Shown: positions 1 to 11,215, numbered from the stretch's first letter. The stretch is 64,000 nucleotides of DNA from Mortierella sp. BCC40632 (GCA_011634665.1 WAEK01000007.1:2576501-2640500), one strand, 5' to 3'. Notes: generated from the letters alone by a model not told the origin. Numbers and translations are program-made.

Positions 1-1153
1 AGTACGGTGAAAGGAAGAGTGGAGGGTTGATGAATGGAGTTACACCCTCAAGAGAAGGAATGAAGGAAGTGTCATAGACTGATGGAGTAATTGTGATCCG
101 AGTGAGGTGGAAGTGAAAAGAGAAGTGACAGATGCTGATGAAGAATAGAAGATGACAGATGAGAGATCAGCGTCAGATGAGGAAGGAGAATGAGAGAGAG
201 AGAGAGGAAAGCATGGGATAGTGAATCAGGTAAATAAAAGCAATCTCACCATCGTTTCTCCTGACAGCTGCCCAAGAGCAACAATAATAAAAAATGGTTC
301 ATGATACTAGTGCCACCATGGCGAATTATTTAGGCTGAGTGAGCCAACCACAGGCTCCATCTTCATCAATGCCGAAGGGAAGTTAGGGTTCACAAGGCAA
401 ATGCTGTGCTCTGGGCTCAAAAAAGAGAACTGCATGACATCCTCGACTCTCGTTTCTGAAGAGACACAAGTGCCTCACTATCATCACTGCCTCAAACGCG
501 CGGTCTATTGTCCAAAGCACTCGAACAACGAGAAATAATGGGCCCGCCATTGCATATGAACTAAAGCAAAGGTCTGACCAGCATGGTTGTGATACTTCAT
601 GGAGACAGCGAGGGTTCTTTTAATCGTCTTCCTCTCCTCAGGTTTAAGATTTCTACATTGCTCCCGTATGCGATCTCGACTGTTCAGGTGGGTGGTTTTT
701 TCATATGTGAGTAACACAACAGGGAGAGCGAAAAAACGAAAGCGATAAACTGTTGCTTTCAAACCTGAGGAAGACGATTTTTAATGTGATTGAGATTCAT
801 GGGATGGGTCAGAGCGTGATTGTTGATGATAGGCGATAAGAGGACCAATGCTGACCCGAGGCTCTCAGTCATTAGACCACTTGCACATACAATCCTTTTC
901 GAGTTCTAGTATTCGACATTTTGGCATTAAGAGAGTCTAAATATGCCAATTGGATAGTTACTCCTCAGAATGAGAGACCGAGAGAGTCGGTGTTGGACTC
1001 ATGGATTAGAATAAAAAAAAAACAAAAACAAAAAAAACCAGAAACAAAAAAAAAGCAGATTATTTGTTCGACTAGTGTTGGTATTTATTTGGTGGAGATG
1101 CAGGAACTGTGGATGCTCGATAAATGTGAAGATGGTAATCCTCTGTCGCCTAA
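1..1153. other. Duplicated spacer left of kelch copy 1
   Basis: No gene recognised. The stretch holds the promoter-side flank of the kelch copy expected left of the window, then the 3' flank of copy 1. It contains an A-rich tract at about 1011-1058. An 85-codon minus-strand open frame at 505-762 is kept in the second unit (4022-4279) with one residue changed, but it opens with a TTG and may simply be conserved by recency of the duplication. Confidence 0.7.
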
Positions 1154-3435
1154 TTAAACGAAACCCCTGTGATGTCCAACTGGCTCTGTATTCACATTCC
1201 GAGAAGCGACCGGATGTGGAGTTCCATGTGAGTGTACATAATTTGGGACGCTATAGTTGTGATTGAGAGGAACTGGAGTTCCATACTGAGGTTCATTAGG
1301 GCGTGGATTGCCATTCTGCTGGTTCCCTGATTGTGAGGGAAGAGGATGGTTGTTTTGTTGAACATAGTCATCATTCTGGTACTCGATAGGCTGTGGGAGA
1401 TGGTACCGAGGAGTTCTTGAATTTTGGTTGCGTGGAGGTCGTGGAGGTATCGGTGGCAATTGATGTTGTTCATCATCGGACTCCGAATGGTATTCTTCTT
1501 TGTATGAGTAGTTATTGGCAGGTATGTTATGCGACTGATCTCTCTCACTGTCCCTCTGATGACCTTGGTCCAATAGTGGGCCATTGGGATCAGATACTGA
1601 AGAAGGAATCCCAGTCGCAGGAGGAAGCTCGAGACTATCTTGCCGACCTCTACCCATGTGACCTCTAGAGCTGTGTCGCAACGGTTCAACCTGCTCCTGA
1701 TATTGGTGATCCTGATATTGGTGATCCTGATATTGGTTGTCTTGATATTGGTTGTCCTGGTACTGGCGGTCCTGGTACTGACGATACTGATGCTGGCGGC
1801 CCTGATGCTGGCGGTCCTGGTATTGGCGATCCTGATATTGAGGATCTTGACTAGATTCTCTGTGCATTGCTGCGACTGCAGCAATACGTCGAGCATTGTA
1901 TTCATTGTCATTATAGTCGGTTTCAGGGCCCCTACGATCTCTCCTGGAATGATCATTGCTTGAAGATGATCTCTCGACCATGTCTTTTGGATGATCGTAC
2001 TCCTCTGACTTGCCATGCTTGCGTCTGACAAAGAAAAAGATAGCTGCAACAAGACCGATTAAGGCAACTCCACCACCAACTCCTCCAGCAATGGCGGCAA
2101 TATTTGGCCGACTACCCTTGGAGTCCGAACCGTTGCTATTTCCTGTCCCACTGCCATGGTTACCGCCAGGGTTTACGGGGGCTTTTGGAGGAAGTGGAGA
2201 AACCGAATAGCTACTGACCCAAGATTCAGAAGCAAAGTCAAATATGAGGGGTTTATGATCGGCATAGATGATATTATCCTCCAGATCGTAAACAAACCCT
2301 ATTTCAAACCATAGACATTGTTCGAATGAAGTTTAGTTGACATTTCCAAACAACATTTATCGTCCTTCAGTACTTCTTAGATCCACACTTACCACCCCAG
2401 GCAACAAACGAATATCTCGTGGCTACACACGCCATCGACACTCTCTGATGATCACGCTGAGGTAAATTTGCAAGTATCTTCACCGTCATTGACTTCAAAT
2501 CAAGGACGTAGAGATGTAAATTATAAATGTAGGCTGAAGGTGCCCCTGATCGTCCTCCGAAGATATAGAACTTGTTTTCATCTAATGCATCTGTTGTGAA
2601 AGAGAGTGTTCATCTTGTAAGAATGTGGATGAGCAAGAGCTTTATCCGGATTTATGTCAAATGGGACTAAGGCACTAACCTCTGACAAAACAGGTTCCAG
2701 CCACCGATGGAATATCGCCCTGGAAAACCTATACATTAGCCAAGCATTCAAGGTTATTCGTTGAAGTATCTAGTGATCAACACGAATAGAGAATGTTTAA
2801 CTTACCAGAGGTTCCCAAGAGTTTGGTCCTAGTTTATAGAAATCCATACTTGGGTTTCTGTCCACTGAGTTCGTATACAATACAGTACCTCCGTCTAGAG
2901 GACACCAGACAGCTGCAGAGAAATGACCTGGAGGAGGTGGTAAGGCCCTGAAACTTGGTGGGCTGATTGAGGATACAACCAAATTGATCGAGGGCAAGTA
3001 GATTTCTCCACTTGGGGACGAAACTATTGCTCCTCTGTAAGGTAGTGTTCGCAGCATCAAAGTCAACTCAGGAAGGTCGGTCCAATTGCCAGATGTTCCA
3101 AGAACTCCCGCTCGGCCGTCGTTGAGTGGGCCACTCCTTCCAAATACAAGGAACCGCCCATCGGGTAATAATACTCCTTTTGTTCCTATAATTGGAAGGG
3201 ATCCTTGGTTACTTGGTATCAAATTGGTCCATGCAGGGTTTTCTGCTGTCCAGTCTTTGGTCAGATCAAGTTGGAAGTAGCTGTTGTTTGTTCCTGGATA
3301 TGAGCCACCCGTAATGACAAGACGAGTTTTCGAGGAATCATAGGCCATGTCATCCATCTCTGTTTTCCAAGGAGTAGAGGGATTAAATTGTTGTTGTGCC
3401 TCAACGAGGAAGGAGAACGTTGATAGTGTGGTCAT
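1154..3435 (-). CDS. Kelch-type beta-propeller membrane protein, tandem copy 1 (signal peptide truncated)
   Basis: Four exons by splice-site reading: 2806-3435, 2680-2728, 2393-2590, 1154-2298; about 673 residues. The ectodomain shows kelch-like motifs (VITGG, FGGR, WTNL). A Gly/Ser/Asn linker and a single membrane helix (IAAIAGGVGGGVALIGLVAA region, about 2035-2110) follow, then RRKHGK and a Gln/Asp/Pro-rich tail with about ten Q-(Y/H)-Q-D-(R/N/H) repeats. The predicted topology is ectodomain outside and tail in the cytosol; function and ligand are unknown. Compared with copy 2 it lacks two bases near 3445 (GACGAC versus GACGTGAC). The upstream ATG is therefore out of frame, translation would start at 3435, and most of the signal peptide is lost. 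Galactose-oxidase-like propellers are an alternative family label. I see no catalytic Cys/Tyr signature and do not claim an enzyme. Confidence 0.8.
1692..1850 (-). repeat. 15-bp coding minisatellite, about 10 units
   Basis: Imperfect 15-base units (seen on the plus strand as CCTGATATTGGTGAT-like) encode pentapeptides such as DRQYQ, DNQYQ and DHQYQ in the cytoplasmic tail of kelch copy 1. The equivalent array in copy 2 has about 21 units. All unit-number changes keep the reading frame. Confidence 0.85.
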
Positions 3436-4674
3436 CACAATTGACGACCACAGGAAGTCGAAAGACTGGAGCCATTTTTACCGAAAGGGTTGTTGTGGAA
3501 AGTGGTTCCTGAGTACGGTGAAAAGGAAGAGTGGAGGGTTGATAATGGAGTTACACCCTCAAGAGAGAAGGAATGAAGGAAGTGTCATAGACTGATGGAG
3601 TAGTTGTGATCCGAGTGAGGTGGAAGTGAAAAGAGAAGTGACAGATGCTGATGAAGAATAGAAGATGACAGATGAGAGATCAGCGTCAGATGAGGAAGGA
3701 GAATGAGTGAGTAAGAGAGAGAGGAAAGCATGGGATAGTGAATCAGGTAAACAAAAGTAATCTCACCATCGTTTCTCCTGACAGCTGCCCAAGAGCAACA
3801 ATAATAAAAAATGGTTCACGATACTAGTGCCACCATGGCGAATTATTTAGGCTGAGTGAGCCAACTGCAGGCTCCATCTTCATCAATGCCAAGGGGTAGT
3901 TAAGGTTCACAAGGTAGATGTTGTGTTCAAGGCGCAAAAAAGAGAACTGCATGACATCCTCGACTCTCGTTTCTGAAGAGACACAAGTGCCTCACTATCA
4001 TCACTGCCTCAAACGCGCGGTCTATTGTCCAAAGCACTCGAACAACGAGAAATAATGGGCCCGCCATTGCATATGAACTAAAGCAAAGGTCTGACCAGCA
4101 TGGTTGTGATACTTCATGGAGACAGCGAGGGTTCTTTTAATCGTCTTCCTCTCCTCAGGTTTAAGATTTCTACATTGCCCCCGTATGCGATCTCGACTGT
4201 TCAGGTGGGTGGTTTTTTCATATGTGAGTAACACAACAGGGAGAGCGAAAAAACGAAAGCGATAAACTGTTGCTTTCAAACCTGAGGAAGACGATTTTTA
4301 ATGTGATTGAGATTCATGGGATGGGTCAGAGCGTGATTGTTGATGATAGGCGATAAGAGGACCAATGCTGACCCGAGGCTCTCAGTCATTAGACCACTTG
4401 CACATACAATCCTTTTCGAGTTCTAGTATTCGACATTTTGGCATTAAGAGAGTCTAAATATGCCAATTGGATATTTACTCTTCAGAGTGAGAGACCGAGA
4501 GAGTCGTTGTTGGACTCATGGATTAAAATAAATAAATAAATAAATAAATAAATAAAAAAAAAAAAAAAAAAAAAAGCAGATTATTTGCTCGACTAATGTT
4601 GGTATTTATTTGGTGGAGATGCAGGAACTGTGGATGCTCGATAAACGTGAAGATGGTGATCCTCTGTCACCTAA
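3436..4674. other. Duplicated spacer between kelch copies 1 and 2
   Basis: This is the 5' flank of copy 1 followed by the 3' flank of copy 2, nearly identical to 1-1153. It holds a poly-A/(AAAT)n tract at 4527-4576. No independent gene is recognised; the 85-codon frame at 4022-4279 is the partner of 505-762. Confidence 0.7.
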
Positions 4675-7189
4675 TTAAACGAAACCCCTGTGATGTCCAA
4701 CTGGTTCTGTATTCGCATTCCGAGAAGCGACCGGATGTGGAGTTCCATGTGAGTGTACATAATTTGGGACGCTATAGTTGTGATTGAGAGGAACTGGAGT
4801 TCCATACTGAGGTTCATTAGGGCGTGGTTTGCCATTCTGCTGGTTCCTTGATTGTGAGGGAAGAGGATGGTTGTTTGGCTGAACATAGCCACCATTCTGG
4901 TATTCGATAGGCTGTGGGAGATGGTACCGAGGAGTTCTTGAATTTTGGTTGCGTGGAGGTCGTGGAGGTATCGGTGGCAATTGATGTTGTTCATCATCGG
5001 ACTCCGAATGGTATTCTTCTTTGTATGAGTAGTTATTGGCAGGTATGTTATGCGACTGATCTCTCTCACTGTCCCTCTGATGACCTTGGTCCAATAGTGG
5101 GCCATTGGGATCAGATACTGAAGAAGGAATCCCAGTCGCAGGAGGAAGCTCGAGACTATCTTGCCGACCTCTACCCATGTGACCTCTAGAGCTGTGTCGC
5201 AACGGTTCAACCTGCTCCTGATACTGGTGATCCTGATACTGGTGATCCTGAAATTCGTTGTCCTGATACTGGTGTTCCTGATACTGGCGGCCCTGGTACT
5301 GACGATCCTGGTACTGACGATCCTGGTACTGACGATCCTGGTACTGACGATCCTGGTACTGACGATTCTGATGCTGGCGATTCTGATGCTGGCGATTCTG
5401 ATGCTGGCGATTCTGATGCTGGCGATTCTTATGCTGGCGATTCTGATGCTGGCGATTCTGATGCTGGCGGTCCTGATGCTGGCGGTCCTGGTATTGGCGA
5501 TCCTGATATTGAGGATCCTGATATTGAGGATCTTTATTAGATTTTCTGTGCATTGCTGCGACTGGAACAATACGTCGAGCATTGTATTCATTGTCATTAT
5601 AGTCGGTTTTAGGGTCTCTGCGATCTCTCCTGGAATGATCTTTGCTTGAAGATGATTTCTCGACCATGTCTTTTGGATGATCGTACTCCGCTGATTTGCC
5701 ATGCTTGCGTCTGACAAAGAAAAAGATAGCTGCAACAAGGCCGATTAAGGCGACTCCTCCACCAACTCCTCCAGCAATGGCGGCGATATTTAGCTGACTA
5801 CCCTTGGAGTCCGAACCATTGCTATTTCCTGTCCCACTGCCGAAGTTATTTCCTGTCCCATTGCCGTGGTTACCATCAGGGTTTAGGGGGACTTTTGGAG
5901 GAAGTGGAGAAACCGAATAGCTACTGACCCAAGATCCAGAAGCAAAGTCAAATATGAGGGGGTTACGATCGGCATGGACGGGAGTATTATCCAGATTGAA
6001 AATATGCCCTAATAAGCCATAGACATTTCTCAAATGAAATTTAGTTGGCATTTCCAAACAACATTTATCGTCCTTCAGTACTTCTTAGATCCACACTTAC
6101 CACCCCAGACAACAAACGAATATTTCGTGGCTACACACGCCATCCCTGATATTTGATAATCTGGCCGAGGTACATCCATAAGTTTCTTCACCGTCATTGA
6201 TTTCAGATCAAGGACGTAGAGACTTGTGCTGTCAGGCGTATCGGTTACAGTTGGCCCAAATCGTCCTCCGAAGATATAGAACTTGTTTTCATCTAATGCA
6301 TCTGTTGTGAAAGAGATTGTTCATCTTGTAAGAATGTGGATGAGCAAAAGCTTTATCCGGATTTATGTCAAATGGAACCAAGGCACTAACCTCTGACAAA
6401 ACAGGCTCCAGTTACCGGTGGAATATCGCCCAGGAAAGCCTATACATTAGTCAAGCATCCACAGGTTAATCGTTGAAGTATCTGGAGATCAACACGAATA
6501 GAGAATGTTTAACTTACCAGAGGTTCCCAAGAGTTTGGTCCTAGTTTATAGAAATTCATACTTGGGTTTCTATCCACTGAGTTCGCATACAATACAGTAC
6601 CTCCGTCTAGAGGACACCAGACAGCTGCAGAGTAATGACCTGGAGGAGGTGGCAAGGTCCTGAAACTTGGTGGATTGATAGAGGATACAACCAAATTGAT
6701 CGAGGGCAAGTAGATTTCTCCACTTGGGGACGCAACTATTGCTCCTCTGTAAGGTAGTGTTCGCAGCATCAAAGTCAACTCAGGAAGGTCGGTCCAATTG
6801 CCAGATGTTCCAAGAACTCCCGCTCGGCCATCGTTGTTTGGGCCACTCCTTCCAAATACAAGGAACCGCCCATCGGGTAATAGTGCTCCTTTTGTTCCTA
6901 TAATTGGAGGGGATCCTTGGTTACTTGGTATCAAATTGGTCCATGCAGGGTTTTCTGCTGTCCAGTCTTTGGTCAGATCAAGTTGGAAGTAGCTGCTGTT
7001 TGTTCCTGGATATGAGCCACCCATAATGACAAGACGAGTTTTCGAGGAATCATAGGCCATGTCATCCATCTCTGTTTTCCAAGGAGTAGAGGGATTAAAT
7101 TGTTGTTGTGCCTCAACGAGGAAGGAGAACGTTGATAGTGTGGTCATCACAATTGACGTGACCACAGGAAGTCGAAAGACTGGAGCCAT
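4675..7189 (-). CDS. Kelch-type beta-propeller membrane protein, tandem copy 2 (intact)
   Basis: Four exons: 6518-7189, 6391-6439, 6101-6301, 4675-6008; about 751 residues. All junctions are GT-AG and preserve frame. Residues 1-27 (starts MAPVFRLP, ends LVEA) form a signal peptide. Kelch-like segments occupy roughly 35-340 (MDDMAYDSSKTRLVIMGG, LPDGRFLVFG, FYIFGGR). A Gly/Asn/Ser linker precedes one membrane helix at about 382-406, then RRKHGK. The tail has a 21-unit pentapeptide array (about 467-571) and Pro-rich patches such as LPPIPPRPP that could bind SH3-type partners. The role is unknown; surface sensing or adhesion is inferred from topology only. Exons 2, 3 and the start of exon 4 differ strongly from copy 1 in short blocks, while intron 3 is identical. 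Confidence 0.85.
5213..5531 (-). repeat. 15-bp coding minisatellite, about 21 units
   Basis: Same pentapeptide array as at 1692-1850 but about twice as long. Internal homogenised blocks are visible: one run of four DRQYQ units, and a run of six NRQHQ-type units in which one reads NRQHK. This pattern is expected from slippage or unequal exchange. Confidence 0.85.
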
Positions 7190-7519
7190 TTTTGCTCGAA
7201 AGGGTTGTTGTGGAAAGTGGTTCCTGAGTACGGTGAAAGGAAGAGTGGAGGGTTGATGAATGGAGTTACACCCTCAAGAGAAGGAATGAAGGAAGTGTCA
7301 TAGACTGATGGAGTAGTTGTGATCCGAGTGAGGTGGAAGTGAAAAGAGAAGTGACAGATGCTGATGAAGAATAGAAGATGACAGATGAGAGATCAGCGTC
7401 AGATGAGGAAGGAGAATGGGTGAGAGAGAGACATGGAAAAGGGTTGATGAGAAAACAATGGAGTGAATCAGGCAAGAGCAATCTCATTATCTCCTCTTCT
7501 CACAGGTGTCCAAGAGAAA

Positions 7520-7551
<32 letters not shown>

Positions 7552-7964
7552 TCAAGATACTGGTGCACTATTGCGAGCTGTCTACTGGCTCCGTCATTGC
7601 TAGGGAAAGTTAAGGTTCACAAGGCAGATATTTGTGTTCAGGGCTCAAAAAAGAGAATTGCATGGCGTCCCTGACACTTTTTTTCTTATTCTGAGGAGAG
7701 CGCTTCGCCATTATCACCACCTCAAGCGTGCGGTCTTTCGTCTGAAGACTCGTGCCTCGGCTCCTTTCCCTGGCATAATAAAGACTCGACGTTGCATATT
7801 GAGCATGTAGGAGACCATGGTTCATAAAACTATCGGAATGTAGATCGAGTTTAATGTTATCGAGTGGATCTGTCCCGTTGAAAAAGGGTTCTTGCGAGAC
7901 TTAAAATACAGCGATTCGGTTCAACACTTGTATGGTTTTTCGTTTAGGTAAAGGATGCAGACCT
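7190..7964. other. Diverged third copy of the kelch spacer
   Basis: This is the 5' flank of kelch copy 2. From 7227 to about 7500 it matches 1-300 closely. From there to about 7830 it matches 300-600 only with many changes and a poly-A insertion at about 7520-7548. No gene is recognised, and the 85-codon frame of the other two spacers is not kept here. Confidence 0.7.
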
Positions 7965-8693
7965 TTGACAAAACAATGACTGTGAAGTTTCTTTTGTCGG
8001 GACTCTTGAATAACCTACAACTTCTAGTTGAGCACAACCCAGAGTAGAGCTAAGGCGCAAATGGTTTCCAGAGAACATCGAAGGCTCCCATCAGGCTTCA
8101 ATCAAAAATTTGGATTGTGGAGTATAGTAGTCGACAAAAGTTATTAGCAGGATTCTGCCATTTTTAGAGAGGGTATCCAGACAATTCTGATAGTTGTCGT
8201 TAGAGGTTTGAGATCAATAGGCGTGTCCTTTCATCTCAATCACTCTCACTTCTCCAAGATTATAGATACATCCTTTTGGAGATGCAACTATCACCATTTC
8301 TGGTTTGTTTACAAGGAGCCTCAGAACTGAAAGGCCCAGTAAGCTATCGATGATACCAGCTGTTACGCTATCAAATTTTTATCTCAGCCTTTTACAGCAA
8401 ATCTTCCGACTGGTATTAAAGATCCTGAATGTTCCCTTATTGACTAGGTTGCTGTGGCTGACTTCAAGTTTGTCCATGCTGGATTGTTAACTGGTCAGTT
8501 CTTCCACAGGTCAAGTTTGAGATACGCTTAAGCTTAAGAGGCAGCTCTAGTACTGGGCGACCGCACCTCTTTGATAAAAAATATGAGTTTTCAAAGAGTC
8601 AAATGCCATCGCAAAAACAGCCGTACTACAAGGAATAGGACTGACTGCCTGTGTATCAACAAGTAGAGTATGTATCAGTAGTGTGAACACCAT
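7965..8693 (-). pseudogene. Decayed kelch paralogue (exon 1 and 2 remnants)
   Basis: Translating leftward from an ATG at 8693 gives a short hydrophobic leader and then AMAFDSLKTHI, which aligns with the MAYDSSKTRLVI of the intact copies. After a stop at about 8547, AYLKLDLWKN-stop and NNPAWTNL align with SYFQLDLTKDW and ENPAWTNL. Further on, VIVASPKGCIY aligns with AIVASPSGEIY, and WEPSM (about 8077-8091) with WEPLV. A CFVR-like exon-2 match lies near 7970-8010. Several stops and frame changes make it non-functional. No remnant of the membrane helix or tail is visible, so the 3' half was lost. Confidence 0.75.
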
Positions 8694-9361
8694 AACCAAG
8701 GGGTCGAGAGATATCGTCTGTAAGACTTGTCGAGTAGAAGGGGGGAGGGGGAGGGAATTTGAGTGGCAAAAGGAAGGGCGAGGAGGCATTGGATAGAGCT
8801 AGTGTGTTGAAAGATAGAGTGGCATATGTCCCAGCAGCTCATGGAGTAGCAGCGTTTAGCGTTGTGCTTCGAACAAGGTAGAGGGTAAGGAATGGGCGGC
8901 AGGCGGCAATGAAAAGTTTGCGCCAGTCTGTACAACATGAGTTCGGGGCAGGTTGACTGGTACCTCTGTCTTGGATACAGTATCGGAGCCTTTTGGTCAG
9001 TTGGTTGGTTCCAAGATCTTAATGGAAGGGTGCATGGTCCAAAAGTATAAAAGGACTATTTCTAGGCATGCCCAATCCAAAAGTGACCTCTCATTCCATC
9101 TCCCCGCCCTCTTCTCTCAATCATGCATCCCGGGCGCTCAAACATGGCTGTGTTTTATATTGTTTATTGAGAGAGTGCAGGCGGAAGAAGGATAGTGCTT
9201 TTGGTATTCCTATGGAGTAGGAGGTCATAATATTCCTTTCTTGCTCCAAAAGGCTGGAAACCTTACCGTTGCCCAAGCATTGGAGCTATTAAGGAAAATG
9301 CGGGATGTACGACTTTTTTTTTTTTTTTTTTTTTTTTTGTTTCTTGTACTTTGGATCCAAC
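8694..9361. other. Spacer between kelch pseudogene and third kelch gene
   Basis: No gene recognised. It contains a T tract at about 9314-9338 just downstream of the third kelch gene's stop codon; on that gene's strand this is a poly-A tract in the 3' flank. Confidence 0.6.
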
Positions 9362-11215
9362 TTATGAAGAAGATCCTGGGGGGTGATGGTAGTTGGGTGG
9401 GAGAGGCGTGTGTTCAAGAGGTGGAGACGCAAAAGGGTCACGCGCCGGCATTGGAAACGATGCTGCTGGAGCAGAAGGCGAAGAGCCTCCAGCCCCTGTC
9501 CGGGAAGGAGGCGCGTAGTATTGTGAAGGAGAGCCAATCGTGGTCGAGGCAGGCATGGGTGGACTCACATACCCAGCTGAGGGTGACATGCCACCTTGCA
9601 TTTGCAAGGCTTGCGTATCCAGGTACACGGGCTGGACGGCAATGGTACCGTCGGGGAGGTGTTGCATCAGATACTGAACATTTTGTCCTGGAGAGGCTGC
9701 ACCGCTGATCAAATCATCCATCGCTGCGTAATTGCCTGCAGTGAGATGGGCCATTCCTGGGGTGTTGATGACAGAAGCTGCGCCAGGGTGAACAGCCGCA
9801 GTTGGGGACCGGGGTGAATGCTGGCCAAGCTTGGCGCCCATGTTCTCGCTCTCGGGCCGAAGCGAGGCAAGATAGGCCTCCTTTTCCAGCTCGGCCTCCT
9901 TAATCTCAATCTGTTTCTGACGACGTTTGTAGAGGATTGCGCCAAAGATAGCACCTAAGACAGCCAATGTTCCGACAACAATACCAATAATGGCTCCCAC
10001 GGAGAGACTTCCGGATCCACTGCCGCCCCCGCTTTCGCTTGGACGACTCTTTGTTGTTGTATCCTGTTTTGGAGCGTAGGACTGCACCCAGCTGGCAGCT
10101 ACAATATCAAAGACTTGAACATCACCAGCGTAGGCAATGTCTTTAGTACCATCCGAGGCCCTACCTGGAAATAGCAGCAACCCGATTTGGAGAAAGTGAA
10201 AAGAGAAATGGTTAGTTTCTATTTTTTTCTTTTTTTCTTTTTTCTTTTTCTTTTTCTTTTTTTTGTTCAGATGGATACCTAGTCTCTCAGTCACTAGATT
10301 CTTACCTCCATAAACAATCATGTTGGCTCCTATTAAGTTGCAGGTATGCTGGTATCGCCGGTAGCCATCACTCGTACTCGTAGCAACGGGGTTCCAGGTG
10401 TTGGTGACCAGATCCAAAGACCAGACATCCGAGAAAGTCTTTTTCAGGAACGAGTTGTATCCTCCAAAGACGATCACCTTGTCGCTCGCCGTCATGACGC
10501 TGCAGTGTTCCTGGCGACCGTCAGGTACGGAGCCGAGTGTGATCTGGGTGCCAAACTTTGGCGATGAAGGATTGGAGATGTCGATATAGGTGAGAGATTG
10601 GAAGTTTTGGTAGGTTCGAGACACACCCGAGCCACTGACGCCACCGAAGAGATAGATCCTGGAGCCGTAGACATGGGCAGTACCGAGAGCAAAGGTGCTG
10701 AGAGTGCTGGAAGAATCACCGCCGATGTGCTTGACGGGTAACTCGGCATTCCACTTGCCAGAGGCATCCAAGTAGTCGATCTCGTTCGAGTTGGCGCTCT
10801 GAGGGAGAGAGCCACCGAGGAGCCATTGGTATCCCGTCTTCGGGTCGGTGATGAAATAGGCGTTTTTCCTGAAGGCCCAGCTGGAGGCTTGGCTGTGGTG
10901 GAGGTAAAGTGAGAGAGCAAGAAGAGCGGAGGAGAAAGAGAGAACAGGTGAGCTTCTCTGGGCAGAGAGAGAGAGAGAAGGGGATGATTGTTTGGTCCGC
11001 GGACAATTTTTATGGTATGCATAGCATAGAAATCATAGGAGATTTGATTAGGGCGGATGGGGTGGATGAGTGAGTGAGTGGATGGATGGTGGCTGGTGCG
11101 AGACAAGACATGGACACAGAAAGAGAGAAGAGGCGCTGCGCCATGACCGGACAAAGAAATTTCTTTCTCGCTTCTCTACTCCTCTCCAAGGTTGTGGTCC
11201 TGAAAAGTTTTGGCG

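Larger units (their letters stand above)
1..3511. repeat. Tandem duplication, unit A (3.5 kb)
   Basis: Position 1 aligns with 3512 and with 7227, so the window opens at a unit boundary. The unit carries the 5' flank of a copy lying to the left (outside the window), a spacer, and one whole kelch gene. Spacer positions 1-1150 match 3512-4670 almost base for base, with small differences such as a run of A/AAAC at about 1011-1055 replaced by (AAAT)n plus poly-A at 4527-4576. Because 7227 lies 38 bases beyond the start codon of the second gene, another copy should begin about 38 bases left of position 1. Confidence 0.9.
3512..7226. repeat. Tandem duplication, unit B (3.7 kb)
   Basis: This is the second unit of the head-to-tail duplication. 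It is about 200 bases longer than unit A, mainly because the pentapeptide-coding minisatellite is about twice as long and the Gly/Asn linker before the membrane helix is eight codons longer. Spacer and third-intron sequence are almost identical to unit A, so the duplication is recent or the copies exchange sequence. Confidence 0.9.

Noticed and set aside
1692..5531. Regular short repeats resembling a CRISPR array
   Set aside because: Units are contiguous 15-mers in a coding frame without spacers, in a eukaryotic gene.
5161..5649. 162-codon plus-strand frame of Leu/Ile/Val repeats
   Set aside because: It is the antisense of the pentapeptide minisatellite in kelch copy 2.
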